A stretch of DNA of 64,000 bases from Gerris lacustris (GCA_951217055.1 OX578281.1:27886101-27950100); one strand, 5' to 3'; shown: positions 36,421-50,203, counted from the stretch's first letter. Translations and numbers: made by a program. The notes: a model not told the origin generated them from the sequence alone.

Positions 36421-38566
36421 TTACACTGTTAAAATACAAGCAAAATACACACACAACAGTGGTTGTAATAGCATAACATCAATCAAATACTTGATAGGAT
36501 GGGAGGAAGCTATTGTGTACTAATTATCATTATTATTCTGATCTCGGCACTTATTTACTTTTGAACCCCCTTGGTTTTAAACAATAGTCTGCCCTACAAA
36601 ATTCTCAAAGGTTTGTGTGTTTGTGTCCTCAAGACATTGAGACTCCTGTGGCAGTTTAATAACGCTGTTTTAAAATCGAGTCTTATAACCTTTAAGACTA
36701 AATCTTATACAGAAAACTATATAGGACAATGAGTTCTACAGTTTTCTTAGCGTATATTTAATATTCCTTTGTCTTAAGGGATATTATCACATTTACATAC
36801 ACATGTGTGATATTCCTATGTCCCAAGGTACATTGGACTAAATATTCTTTTGTCTTAATAGTAATTTTGACTAAGGAATGTATACTACTCTATATTATGT
36901 TCCTTTGTCTAAATAACTATTAAAAAAGTACCCTAATCTCTTTGATTGAAGACAATGTCGTTATTTCTGGGTTATGTTGAACCAAGGTTACTTGATTCAA
37001 AACAAGTTGGTAAGTTCATTTGTTACAAAGGTGTAATAAAGAGGTTAGTTTGAAGATAAGGTGGTATAAAGACCAGTCTGGTATTCAAAGTTACGTCAGA
37101 ATGTCTTGTGTAGCTTAGTAAAGCTGGAATCCATACAACAGGTTCAACTTCCCAGTCCTCGGGAACTAGTCGCTTCCCACACCGTATCACTCTTACTTTC
37201 ACAGTTCCTCCACTGTCTTCATCTTGACAGCTACTCACTTCTTACAGGTGTCATCACGCTAGATTCTCATTATCAATCCTTATCGCTTTTATTTTCTTTT
37301 TCAACCTAGCTAAAGGATCCATCTAAACTTCTAAACCATCCTTCGTTTAACATCTCTTGAAGACATATGAAATTATCTAACAACAATATTATGGGAATGA
37401 AAGTCAGAGGAAGCGATAACTTATGAATTTTTAACGGGAAATATATGAGGATATTATGTGTGAAAAAATTTATATTTGGTCAACTCGGCAATTGTTGGAC
37501 CCGAACAGCAAATTTCGGCTTCAGATAGTTGTAGTTATTATATTTTCTTACATTTTGTTTCATAGGACATCTTAGAACACATCTTTGTTCTGTAGAACTT
37601 ATCTACTAAAATGTTTTTTTCATTAGAAGGCATACGTTTATTTATTTAAACAAAAATGAAGAACTATCAAAATAATCGCTTGGGCCAGTTATTGGCACCC
37701 TTCAGTCCAGTACGATTTAAATTAAACATATCTTTGTTAAATGCATCGAAATAAAGTAGAAGGAGGTGGTTAGAGCTACAATGTGTATATTGCTGGCCCA
37801 TTGTAATAACAAAGTACTAGTAGCTTCTTGGTATTTTCCAGTGCACTCTATCCATAGACTTCTACAACGCACTTTTCAAGGAATTATTTAACAATAAAAT
37901 TGCTATAAATTTTTTCAGCCAGATGTTGGCACTCTTAAGTCCAGTATGATTTAAATAAAAAATATCTTTGTTAAATGCATGTAAGTAAGGTGGGAGGAGG
38001 TGGTTAGAGCTACAATGTGTAAATTGCTGGCCCATGATAATAACTAAAACTGGCAATTTATTGGTGTGTTCCAGTGCACATTATCCATACGCTTCTTTAA
38101 CCCACTTTTAAGGAAGGATTAAGAAATTAAATCTCATAAATAAATTGCAATAACATTTTTTTTTTTAGCCAATTTTTGTCATCCTTTAGTTTAATACAGT
38201 TAAAATAAAAAATCTTTCATTAGTTAAAAGTAAGGTGGGATCGGCCGATTGTAGTGAAATGCACTCCCAGTCGACAACCAACCTTTTGAAAACAGCCTTT
38301 CTTAACCCATCACTACGGGTTTAATCACTTCCTCCATAGTTAAATTAGGAAGTCTATTCATGTTGACACAGACAAACAACTGAATTTATGAATAACTACG
38401 TGAGAGCTCTCATTTAATCTATTGCAAATAACAGTGAATCATTAATGATGATGATTAAATATAATTAATTTATGATGATTAAATATAATTACTGATGATG
38501 ATTAAATATTATTAACGATGATGATTAATGATGATAATGAATGAATCATTAAACATCAGTATAGAG
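36421..38566. other. Intergenic with tandem repeats
   Basis: A MITE-terminus copy lies at 36490-36525 (GATAGGATGGGAGGAAGCTA). At 36780-36930 are phrases of family U ('acattggactaaatattc'). Then come the tandem block at 37683-38260 and a degenerate GAT-rich repeat at about 38440-38550. Confidence 0.55.
37683..38260. repeat. Three-copy tandem repeat, period about 235-250 bp
   Basis: Copies begin near 37683, 37917 and 38168 with 'gccagttattggcaccctt', 'gccagatgttggcactctt' and 'gccaatttttgtcatcctt'. Copies 1 and 2 also share 'ggaggtggttagagctacaa'. The third copy is shorter and more diverged. Confidence 0.8.
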
Positions 38567-39742
38567 CAGTGTTTCCCAAAGTGTGGTACGCGTACCCCTG
38601 GGGGTACGGGAAGAGTTTGGTGGGGGTACGTGGTGCACCGAGCTTTGACTGCGCAGTCAATTTAATCCTGAGAAGGATAAAATTTTTTATGTTGAGGCAA
38701 CAGTTCATCATAATTTGGTTCCCTGTTAATTTTGTTCTTAAATTGGATTTTTGTTTTTGTTTATGCACTAACATTTTTTTTATGCTCTGCGTCTGAATTA
38801 ATTCTTTACCCTTCAACGGTATGAGGTACATTTTAATGTGGGTACATTAAAAATATTCGAACATTTTTTTTATTTATTTTTTATTATTGTTATTGATGTA
38901 TACGCATATTTTATTATAATTTTTTTTATTTATTTATCCTATTTCTTGTTAGGTTTGTTCCATGACGACTAAAGTCGTGGGACAAATCCCAATGAGTGAA
39001 GTGACTCACATTATTAGACCTAACTCCTTGGTTTTAGTTTTGGACAAATTACTTTTTAGGAGTAATAATTTGTACATATTTGACAAATAGAAAGTTTTTA
39101 ATTTCCATTTTTAAAAAGGATTTAACCTAAAGGGTTGAAAATGTTCCAATATAAGCGGGAACGAATTATAACCGTTTTATAGAAAGGAAGTAGTTTTTAA
39201 TTATTTTATTTAAAAATAAAAAAACAATACCTCAATTGACACAATTAGAAAAAATTACAAGATAAAAAGAACTTTTTATATACCCACTATGTTTTTAAAT
39301 TTTCTATTGACTAAATAAAAAATCAATATGAAACTTGTTAAAATGAAGATTGTAAAAATATGGGGCATATCAAAACCAGCAATATAAAAACTTGCGGATT
39401 TTTTCCAATCTAACTTTCCATACAGTAAAACTCGCTGAAAACGAATTAAATTCTGCTGAAAGATGACTAAAAGTATTAAAATTATAAAAGCATTGTCATC
39501 GTGCTCTGAGCAATTCTGAAAGTTTCAAATGTCTAGCTACTCAGGATGTCAGTTAAAATTCGATTGCAAGATTTGTACTGGACAAACAAGAAATCAAGCT
39601 AATAAAAACGCATTAAAATAGAATTAAATAATTAAAGACAACCAAAATAGAAATGCTTTTTTTTTTTTTTTTAACGAGGGGTACTTAGTGTTACGAAAAT
39701 TATAGAAAGGGTACACAGATGTTAAAAGTTTGGGAAACACTG
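38567..39742. mobile_element. hAT-type non-autonomous transposon (1176 bp) with 8-bp target duplication
   Basis: Ends are CAGTGTTTCCCAAAGTGTGG on the left and, in reverse complement, CAGTGTTTCCCAAACTTTTA on the right. GTATAGAG flanks it at 38559-38566 and 39743-39750. The CAGTGTTTCCCAA terminus with an 8-bp duplication is typical of hAT elements. No transposase domain was found. A minus-strand family R copy (about 39258-39612) is nested inside. Confidence 0.92.
39258..39612 (-). repeat. Family R copy nested in the hAT element
   Basis: Reverse-complement copy with AAGATAAAAAGAACTTTTTA at its left and 'gctaataaaaacgca' at its right. It is shorter than full-length copies because the middle is missing. 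Confidence 0.75.
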
Positions 39743-39799
39743 GTATAGAGATAGTCGAAACAGAGAAATATAAAGGTGGTGCGTTAATTTTGACGGGGA

Positions 39800-40122
39800 G
39801 TGTATTAGTTTCGCTTTTGAGTGTTTGTTTGTGGCTGGTTGACGCCTAAATCTTTAGAGGGCTAATTTACCCTCTTCCAGTCTCCCAATCGAGCTCAAAC
39901 TTGGTTCATGGACTCTGTACCAATTCTTAAACATTCTATCAAATTTTAGGGTCACTTACCATACCACACAATAATTAACGACGTTGCTCGTAAAATCTCA
40001 ACAACCGTAATAGTTCAAAACATTTTCAACCAAAATACATATATATTACCTATAAAAAGGATAAATAAAAATAAAAATGTTGAGTTTTAGAACATGAAAA
40101 CCTGCATTTGGTGGCATATTTT
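39800..40122. repeat. Dispersed family X fragment
   Basis: About 39810-40020 is related to 11755-11950 in the lipase intron. Shared phrases are 'ccaatcgagctcaaacttgg' and 'cattctatcaaattttaggg'. Confidence 0.6.
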
Positions 40123-40485
40123 ACTACGTTTTCATTAGCTTGCTTTCTCGTTTGTTTGTTTGTTTGTCCAGTACAAATCATGCAATCGACTTTTAACTAA
40201 CATCCCGAGCAGCCAGACGTTTGAAACTTTTAGAATATCTCAGAACACGATGATAATGCATTATTTTAATACTTTTAGCCATCTTTCAGCAGAATTAAAT
40301 TATTTTTCAGCAAATTTTGCTGTATGGAAAGTTAGTTCGGAAAAAATCCGCAATTTTTTTTTTTATTTGTTTTGACATGACCCATATTTACGATCTTCAT
40401 TTTGACGGGTTTCAAATTTATGATTTTTTATTTAGTCAACAGAAAATTTAAAAACGTAGTATATAAAAAGTTTTCTTTTTATCTA
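40123..40485 (+). repeat. Family R copy with internal deletion
   Basis: Starts ACTACGTTTTCATTAGCTTG and ends AAAACGTAGTATATAAAAAG; the central part present in full copies is missing. Confidence 0.78.
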
Positions 40486-43400
40486 GTAATTATTTAGGAT
40501 ATGAAAAGGATGGAATAAATTAATAACTAAGACAACTTATGGTAGTTTGAAGATATAATTGAATAACAAAGATGGACAGAATCAAGAAACAAAAATGCGT
40601 ATAAATTAATGCAGAATTATGAACAGATCGTAGCCAAAATTTGATTATTACCAAATGTTTATAGAGAAAGAGAAATATGTATTATAGTAGAGACAATTAT
40701 TAACAGAGCGCTAAGTAGCTGACTAGTTATGTTTAAGAAGCTGAAGCCTCAGTTTACCGCCGTAGATCTCGAGACTTAACTGGTAGATAAGCCTGCTTAA
40801 TTATCCCCCCTCCCTCCACCCTTCGTTTATGTGATATATTTTTTTATTTCTATACCTACTATAAACAACAAGGATGTCTCTTTACATTATGCGGCACAAC
40901 AATCTAAATGAAGAGATATCGGAGTGGCTGCTTATGTGAACCGGTTGTGTATGTTAGGTTTATATAGCTAATGGAGTGACACACTTAGGATTATGGCTGA
41001 AAAAATGTTTAAGATTGTAACACTAGTATCATTTGAAATTTGTTGTATACATTAACCTACGAATAGGCGAACACAACAATTTATAATGAAACCGGAAATG
41101 ATACCGGAGGTTATCATATAAGTTGTTAACATTTTCGCCGGGGGAGAGATGATCCCCCTTTTCTCCATCATGTCCTGATAGCGTAGGCCGATCGGCTTCA
41201 CGCACTCGGTATGCTGTAGACGCAATACTGTAAGTGTTCAGTACGGAAGGGCTTGCGCCTGATTCCCCTGCCGGATCTGTAAAGTATAATTGAGCGGACT
41301 GTAGTTATAGGGTGGTAAGATAGGGTATTAAAATATTGTAATAAATAAGTACACAAGGTGAATGAATGATACGATGAAGATAATATAATTTGTAGAGATA
41401 AATAAATGCTTACAAGGCATGATAGATATATAATAATAATTCCTAATTGTTGAACGGATAAAATGTGGTATGTGATGAATGTGTGGTCGTGTGTGTGTGT
41501 GCAAGGTGAAATGTGAAGCGGTAACAGTGTTGTGGTAAATGTCTCTCACTGGCACTGCTTGATAATAATGATAATGAATTAAACTGCGATAGTGTGAGAA
41601 GTGATTGGATATCCACTAATTAACGTATGAGCAGGTAAATATAATATAATTTTAAAATGATAAATTGAAATTGTGGACTTCCACTATTAGCGTCTAAAAC
41701 CATGTGCAAGTGTTCTTCTTAGCGTGTTCATATATGTGTTGAAGGTAACGGTTGTTATCAGGTTTGCCAGTATGTCGTTGGCCTAAATAAACGAAGATCT
41801 ATCCTAATAGCCCTCACATTATGGGGCTATAGATGGCAGAACCAGGCGAAACTGTAGAAAGTGTTGCAGGTTCGACGAAGCGCTGGTTTGCCTATCTGAT
41901 AATACATGACAACAACATAAAACTTGTTCAGAGGCCTGAACAGTAAGTGTTAAAAACCAAATAATAAGATAGGCAGGTAAAGTCAAGTAAACAAAAAGAC
42001 CTAGCATACAAGAATGAAAATTAAATAATTCATACTTACAATCCGTCGCATTTAAGACATTCATTAAATAATTTTAGTTTTGAATATAATCTTTACAGGT
42101 TATGGGCCCGACACTCTTCCACTGCGCAATTAAGTATATTAAGTCAAACAGTGTCATTCCTTATAGAATTTCTTAAAACTTATGTTATTATATTATAATA
42201 TTTTTGATATTATTAACAGATTCTAATGATTGTATAGGCCTCGTATAACTTACATAACATGAAATACTCGACTATGGATGAAACACCGCCGGGTGTAATG
42301 GGTCTGTTGCGTAAACTCTCCAATACAGCCTTCCTAAATAGTTTTCAACCGTGCCTTGTAAAAATCATTCACATTACTATTATCTCCCGTCTTTCTTATA
42401 CTATATATATATATATTTCTTTTTATAAAACATTTCATATTTTTACTAAACTCTTCACAACAATTTTACGCTTTACTGACTAAAAAAAAAAAAGAAGAAA
42501 AAAATACCTTCACATCTGTTTACATGCGTTTCAATATTATCATTATATATATATATATACATGTGTACATTAAAAAAAAAAAGATAGTGAGTGAAGTCAT
42601 AATATTTATAAATGACTTTATAAACGCTTGATTATTTCAATTTTTTATCGTCTATTTTACAATTTTTATAGCTAGAGGGTTTAATATTGAAATAGTAATT
42701 ATTATTTTTTAGGATTTCAGGTCAAGACGTAATAACCCAAGAGATGCATAGGAGGGATACCTAGAAGGGGAGGACTTTGTTTTGCAACTTAATATACTTA
42801 CCAGCATGTCGGGCTTTAAGTTAATTTAATTTTTTTTCTGAGATAGCTTTGGCCCCATTTCAGTATTGTATAATGGCTCTCTTACTTACATAAAAGTTAT
42901 TTAGGGATTTTTAAATCTGTTTTTCATCTTCGAATGTATAATAATATTAAAGTAGAGCTGAGAAATGTTATAAAGACAATATAAAATTAAAGAAAAAATA
43001 TATATATTGCAATTATTGCTATAAAGTATGTAAATATATATAAACTTAATTAGATACATTCATACGTAAATATATAATTGTTTTATATAATACATTCATG
43101 TATATTTATTATCTAATTAATTTAGAATACTTTCCCATTGTCTGAAATAACTAAAATAATATATTTTAATAGTATACATTTAGTGTTGACCAACCAAAAC
43201 GAATATTCATTTAAATTAATTATAGACTTAAAAATCTTCTTTCTATAAAACATCATTATAATAACGTATAATAACATTATTATAAAACATCATATAATAA
43301 CCATCTAATTTATGTCTAATAAATTTATAATTTTGATCTTTTGGAAGACTCGGCATTAAAAGTTTATAAATAATTTTAAAAATCAAATCTCAAGGTAAGT

Positions 43401-44119
43401 TTTATTTCATTAAAAAAAAACAATATTATAATTAACAAAGGTTTTTGTTATAAAGCTAGGTTTATGTTAGAAACTATTAAAATAAATATTTGATTGAATT
43501 TATTTTGTTTTTATAGATTTCGTTTATATCTAATTTAATTTTGTTTAACCTTTTATATTTTATTTAATGTTTTGTTTATAGCACTTTTTCTTTATTATAT
43601 ATTTATTATTATTATTATTATTTCATTTCCATTGCAGGCACTGATGACATAAAATAAAATAAAATTTGAAAGCAAAGTGTTCGTTTATTTTATTTTCCTA
43701 CTTTTTTATGCACAACTGATATTATCCTAATGATATACATCAATAATATTTTATCTTAATAGTATCCATTGATAAATTTAATTTTATTATGTATTAGATA
43801 TATGTATACATATGTGTATTCAATATTTTTTTTTTTTTTTAAATATTTTTTTTCCTTACATGCATAATATAATTATGTTTTAGAGGAATTATTGGGACTT
43901 TTATAAGTTCACCTGAGTCCAAAAAAAATTATAAAATGTCTTTACGCAAAATGAGTTCAGTAAACCTACTATGTAACTTTTGGATTTCTATAAAATTAGG
44001 TTTACATGCTCAAAAATTATGCTCCTACTCGTAAAATTTTAAAGACAATTTTAGCTATAACTAATCAATTGCCCGAAAAACTCCTAATTTACGTATTGCT
44101 AATGTTTAATTTATAAATT
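40486..44119. other. Intergenic, no gene recognised
   Basis: Contains the relative of the 25.7-kb repeat at about 40860-40960. A short ATG-led stretch with a good splice donor (ATGAATGTCTTAAATGCGAC at about 42064) has no recognisable continuation. Short (TA)n tracts lie at 42401-42417 and 42544-42560. Confidence 0.5.
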
Positions 44120-44169
44120 TTGATATTTTCGGTGTGTCCATCTGCATCGGACATTTACTCCATGTACAA

Positions 44170-44171
<2 letters not shown>

Positions 44172-44253
<82 letters not shown>

Positions 44254-44254
44254 A

Positions 44255-44314
<60 letters not shown>
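44172..44314. repeat. (AT)n microsatellite with poly-T
   Basis: Two long TA runs are separated by 'gtacaattca' and followed by about 27 T. The sequence 'atgtacaattcatata' flanks the first run on both sides, so the array was duplicated as a unit. Confidence 0.93.
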
Positions 44315-44374
44315 CATTATAAGATATTGCAGCAAATAAGAATGAAGTACAGATTTATTTATTTTATTATTCTA

Positions 44375-44672
44375 CAGTTCTAGAGGGAGATCACAACATT
44401 GAATTATGCTTAGTTCTAGATGTAGATCTCGACTGTAAATTATCTTTAGTTCTAGATTTGGATCCCAACAGTAAATTATCCTTAGTTCTTGATGTTGATC
44501 TCTACCCTAAATTTTATCTTTAGTTCTAGATGTAGATCTCTACATGAAAAATTATATATAGTTCTAGATGTAGATCTCTACATGAAAAATAATATATAGT
44601 TCTAGATGTAGATCTCCACATGAAAAATTATATATAGTTCTAGATGTAGATCTCAACAGTAAATTATTTTAA
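44375..44672. repeat. Minisatellite, about 7 copies of a 40-48-bp unit
   Basis: Repeated core 'agttctagatgtagatctc' followed by an AT-rich spacer ('tacatgaaaaattatatat' in the most homogeneous central copies). Divergence is greatest at the left end. Confidence 0.88.
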
Positions 44673-44815
44673 GTTGACTTACAAGGACCAAATTTAAGTA
44701 AATAGTGAGTAGTAAATATAGAGTGTGATTAGATGTAGAAAATAAATAGATACATTATAAAATAATTTAGGTTTTTTTTTTATTTATTTAATGTTTCTTC
44801 ATCTTTAATATTTTG

Positions 44816-44845
44816 ACCACTTAGAAACGAGCGTTTCTAAGTGGT
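44816..44845. repeat. Perfect 14-bp-arm hairpin
   Basis: ACCACTTAGAAACG, two bases, then its exact reverse complement. It lies downstream of the glycine-rich gene. No U-run makes it a bacterial-type terminator, and its function is unknown. Confidence 0.85.
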
Positions 44846-45588
44846 TAATGTAGTCGAAACTCCCTGAAATCAAAATCTAAACAGATATCGGCTGATAATT
44901 CAAATCTCGGGGAGGAGACTTATCACGTAGATGAGTGCAATTGAAAAGTAGCCGATTAATTTTAATTTGTCCTTTAAAACCATAAATTTTTGAAAAAAAA
45001 AAAAGAAAAAAGTACACATAGTGTATTTAAGAAATGCAATATTTAATGAAATATTACTTATAATTTTTACTATATTAACTAATATTTTAAAGCATCAATA
45101 CTTTTCCAAACATTAATGACTGCTTATTAAAGCCCAAAGTCTTGCCAATAAAATCGTGAATGCTTGCTTTATTGTATTGATAAAAATATTTAAAGAAGAA
45201 TGTCTTTATGTGAAGATAATGTTTGGCTTACTCATTGTTGCATAAGATGTTTCACGCAATTGTTGTGGATCGTAGATAAATTTATCAATGCAGATTGGCT
45301 GATAGTAATCATGAAAAATATTTAGATTGACCAGTGATTGAGGTGATTAGGGTTGACGAATATTTAGGTTCATAAGTGGGGTGAAGGTGTAATAAAAATG
45401 CATATTTCCAACGGTGGCAATAAATTTTATTATTTTTTTAAGGTTTTTTTGTTTTGTATTTTTTTTTGTTCCTTAATCTATCTTAGAGCATATCTTAGTG
45501 GCTAGAATGGGTGGGGTTCGCCGGCAGATGATGAATACCGGCCGCCGGGGCTGAGACGTATGTACAGTGTTTGAGGAGGCGAGAAGAC

Positions 45589-46176
45589 TTAGTAAGGAGC
45601 ACCGTAAGCGCCTGATGGCCTGCTAGATGAGACGTATGAACTGGATGGAGCGTAGTTGTAACCGCCACCGCCACCTCCGGAGATCTGCTGAAGGTACTGA
45701 GCGACTTGAAGAGCAGGTTTGATTCCCTCGAGATCGACTCCTACAACCCTTGAGATGTAGGTCTGGCCTGAAGGTACACCGTAACCACTACTGGGTACGC
45801 CGTAGCCGCTGCTGGGGTATCCTCCGCCTCCGTGTCCACCGCCACCACCACCTCCGGTGGTGAAACTGGTCGAGCCGGTAGCGGCTTCGTCCTTAAGGAT
45901 GATCTTCCTCACTTCCTCGAGGATAGCTCCGTCGACGTACTGTCCTTCGTTAGAAGAGGGTCCAGGGGAGACGGGGATAAGAGCACCTCCACCACCACCT
46001 CCACCTCCGTGATATCCACCACCACCACCGCCTCCACTAATGCCGAATCCTCCACCGCCGAATCCACCACCGCCGAATCCACCACCGCCGCCGAATCCTC
46101 CTGAAGGACGGTTGTAGTTGTAACCACCGCCTACTGGGGGTTCAGCACCCACAAACGCCAAAGTGGCGGCCAAACA
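45589..46176 (-). CDS. Glycine-rich protein exon 2
   Basis: The acceptor is ttttgttgtag|TG. 196 codons including the stop. GC-rich GGN-codon blocks stand out from the AT-rich surroundings. Antisense open frames over it are rich in Thr/Ser and are shadows. An AATAAA on the minus strand near 45426-45431 is a plausible poly(A) signal. Confidence 0.92.
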   Translation of the reverse strand, partial: CLAATLAFVGAEPPVGGGYNYNRPSGGFGGGGGFGGGGFGGGGFGISGGGGGGGYHGGGGGGGGALIPVSPGPSSNEGQYVDGAILEEVRKIILKDEAATGSTSFTTGGGGGGGHGGGGYPSSGYGVPSSGYGVPSGQTYISRVVGVDLEGIKPALQVAQYLQQISGGGGGGYNYAPSSSYVSSSRPSGAYGAPY

Positions 46177-49100
46177 CTACAACAAAAGAATAATTATTTT
46201 AGTTTTTTCACAGTACATATAATCTTTCTAAATTATTAAAGAAATATTTTTGAAAATGCAAGTCCAGTAAGTAAGAAAGAGAATGGTAAAACTAGTACAC
46301 TACTAAAGGATAGACCCCCCCCCCCCCCCAGGGGTTGAAGAGAGCCTTGTTCTTGAAAGAAAGTGATATTGCATTTCCAGGGGTTGAAGCGAAGAAAGTA
46401 GTTTATATAAAACTAATTATAATTATTGTAAATATGTCTCACTTCTCTGGGATTGGAAATATAACCAGATGTGATATGATATTCGTTCCAAGTGAATTAC
46501 GAGTACTCTTCTCTTAACACTCGACTATAACACCGATGCCATTTTCCACATTTTTTTTAAATCAAAAGTATTAAAATATTAAGAAAGCAATCCCATTTCA
46601 ATAAACAAAAAGTAGATTTGAGAACAAACTTGGCTAAAAATTGATGTTATTAAAAACGAAAAAAAATACCTAGGTACTATACTCCAAAATCGCGGTTGCT
46701 TTTTTTGTGATTATTATTATTTATTTATTTATTTTTTTTTTTCAAATGATGAAAGGCAGATAAAAATACAAATTTCCATAGGAAACCGAACCGTATTGTG
46801 CTAATACTTATGATTACTTATTATATAAGTATACTTAGTATATAGGTACTTTATTATTGTCGTAATGTTATGATCAATTAGATTCTACAGTCTTTTATTT
46901 AGCATTACTTGGCTGTCAGCTACAAATTTTGTAATACATTTTTAACTCGCTTTGCGACTATGTACCTAGAAACCTGAAAATTTCTCAAAAATATGTCTTT
47001 CTATGACAAGTTATTAATATACAAATACAAATATAATATTTTCAACGCTCTTAATATTGATGTAAATATGTTATTGTAGCATAGGAAATGAAAATTATAC
47101 ATTGTCTTTTAACGTATCAGGAGATAATCAATTTTACCGGCGTAAGAATTTAAACTTATAAAACACATTTATTATCATGTTATAAATGAAAAAAAAATGA
47201 AAAAGATTTTTTTTTTTTTTTTGTGAAAAATAAACCACTTTACACCTTGATTTGATTATTAGTGTAAAATATGCCTCTCTGGGATTTGAACTTGGTAACC
47301 TTGTATTTAGGTTCCAGATGAGTGAAAATTTATTACGATAATTATGTTATTATGTATTTAGAAATAAAGTATTATGATAAGAACAGTTTGTAGTCATACA
47401 AAACTAATAAACAATAAAAAAAAAAAAAAAAATAATACAGTCTGACCTTCTTATAACGAATTTCTATACAACAATAATCTCTATATTTCTTTTTTATTTT
47501 CTATGATTTCTTTTTTAGGTCCCACGAATTCTATATTTAAAAGTGTTTCTATAGAAAAAAAAAATTCAATAAAACAAAATTTCTATATAAAGAACTTTTT
47601 TTCTGGAACCATCAATTTTTTTAATAAAAAAATACCTTATTACCAAGCTAGATCTAGCCTGTTCAAAATTACTATATATGGCTCCAATTACCGCCAAAAT
47701 AACAAGTTCAGTAAAATATGCAAATCCTTTTAACTTTTTTAAAAGTTAAAATCTTCAGAAGCGCATTTACACCCAGAATGATTCGTCAAAAAAATATTAG
47801 GTAATTACATCTTGTGATACTGACGCATTCTTAAAAACATCACAACAGGTTTTTAAGAACTTTTGAACTTTAGATTATTAGGTTGTATCTACACATATAA
47901 CATCAGAGCATGTAGTTATATAAGTGATTAATAAGTCTAGGAAATGGTTTATTAAATTTTGAAACATAAAAGTTCATTTAGAAGTTTTAAGATTTAACTA
48001 ACGAAGAATTATTTTTTATAGTATTTGGATAATAACTGTGTAAATGGATTTTTGTTAAAATTGTTTAGTGGTCATATTTTAGGAAAACAAATTTTAAAAT
48101 TATCGTGGTCACATTTTTACAGGTGGAAGAATTGATTAGCTTTAACAAACTAAGATGGTTTAGGCACATAACTAGAATGAAAAGGGGAACTCATTCCTAA
48201 ACAAGCTTATGAAGCTTATGAACAAGCTTAGACCACAAGATAAGAGATCCAGCGAGAGACGCATGGTGACCTGAGGGAACTACATCAAGTCATCCTTCAA
48301 GAGTAAGGTTGTGACCTGGAACTTGGAATCGGGCTTGGTGGAGATCTCTTTGACAAACCTCTAAGTGAAGTCGAGATTAAGTAAGTATATTTTGACAATG
48401 ATCCATCTAATGGTTCGAAACCACGGGATTCATAATATCTCTAAAGCAGTCTCCTCTTGAAAATTTAGATTTTTTACCCTGCACTAATCTTAACTATGGT
48501 CCTAATTAAACCAGGCAACAGTCGCTGATAACACTGTCGACAAAATGTGTTTCATTAAGAATCTATCAGTGTTTCAATAAGTATTTATCAGTTGCCAACA
48601 TCACGGACACGATGTTGAAATATTGAGCGCCATGATATCAAACAATTTGTTGCAGATTGCTAGAATCAGTTTTCTCATTTGAATTAACAAATTCCTACAG
48701 CAGTTTGTTGATCCATTTTCACTCCTACTCTCAATTTTTTTATTTGGTTTGGATGTGGTCAAGAATTTTAATTTGTTAATTTGATACTGTGGCCAACAAT
48801 GTCGACCTGTATATGGATACATGTTGCCAAATATTCACACATAGTATCTATTGTTTACTGGTTAATTCGGTTTTTTTTTAATTATCAACAGTATTTGTGA
48901 CAAATATAATATAAGTGGCACAACAGCCCAAGGAAGTCTTAGGCCTGGCCAAGGGCTAATTTGTAACAGAATTTGTAACTGTTATTAGTTATTGCGATTT
49001 TTTATTTTTTTAATTTACTCTAATTAGTTTACTGGAACATACCAATTTTAGTTACTGAATATAATAATTGATTAAGATAATATTATTATCTTAATGAAAA

Positions 49101-50167
49101 CTACTATTATATTTCTTTATTACAATTGACAATATATTATATAAATGAAGTTCATTTCAAAATAAGAGACAAAAGATAAAATAGTATATTATGTTACTAG
49201 GCTGTGAGTTGTTTCTTTACCGCGGCAATTACATTTACTGTCGAGCGAAGCGAGACTGTAAATATTGCCAAGGTAAAGAAAAAACACTTCACAGTCGCGT
49301 AGCATATGCTATTTTTTCCGAGGTAGCAGACAATGAAAAAACATTAAATATTAATCACTAATCAATATATAATAATAACAAATATTAGTACATACTTAAG
49401 ACTTAAAAAAAGAAACCTTAAAAAGAGGTTACACTTACACTATAAGAAAAGATAAATAAAACGCATTGACATCTAGCGGATTTTAATCGTACTTGAAGCA
49501 TTTCTACAAAGATTGCAGCGGTACTAACGGAAGTTTTGACAACTTCCCGCCGGAAAATAAAAATCTTTTAGTTCCTAGGATGTAAAAGATTTTTTCTTTA
49601 CAGCTAGGAGTAATGAAAAGATTTTTTAAGTCCACGTAATGAAAAAATGGATTTTAGCTATGTTTTTTAGGCTCTAAAGTTACTATTTCACAGCCTACCA
49701 CGGAAAAAATATATATATATTTTTTTTTCCTTTGGGGTTTTAGTCCCGATCAACTACCAGGGTTATTACAGGACGGGGGTTATCCGGCCACTTTACTCAT
49801 CTAATCAATGAGATCATCAGAAAAAATATATTATTGTCAAATTGAGGATTATTACCGCAATTTAGTAAGTTATGATAAATATGAAGAGATACATATATAT
49901 CCTTGATACTTGCTCGATCTGAGGATCACTGGACTGATTTCGGCTATAAGCCATCATCGGCAGAAGAATATAGAACTCTGAGAGTCGAAATGAACTCGTA
50001 AAGTCTACATGAGAGAGTGAAGTCTTCACTCTCTCATGTAAACTTTACGAGTTCATTTCAACTCACAGAGTTTTGTATTTTTCTGCTGATGATGGCGTAT
50101 AGCCGAAACCCGTCCAGTAATCCTTAGATGGAGCAAGTATCGAAGGTAAATATCTCTTCATATCATA

Positions 50168-50203
<36 letters not shown>

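Noticed and set aside
37023..37309. Overlapping frames of about 70 codons on both strands
   Set aside because: No domain, signal peptide or flanking splice structure; the length is expected by chance.
38569..38831. Frames inside the hAT element as a transposase remnant
   Set aside because: No BED finger, RNase-H-like motifs or dimerisation domain can be seen; short frames on both strands are chance.
41819..42064. ATG-led minus-strand frame with a consensus donor (GTAAGTATG)
   Set aside because: Only nine codons precede the donor and no matching exon could be recognised; it remains only a possible first exon.
45832..46127. Thr/Ser- and Val-rich frames over the glycine-rich exon
   Set aside because: Alternate frames of GGN codons; only the Gly frame connects to the signal peptide and has a sensible stop.
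48601..48822. 73-codon minus-strand frame
   Set aside because: No recognised domain, and surrounding sequence is intronic repeat debris; could be a decayed transposon but cannot be supported.
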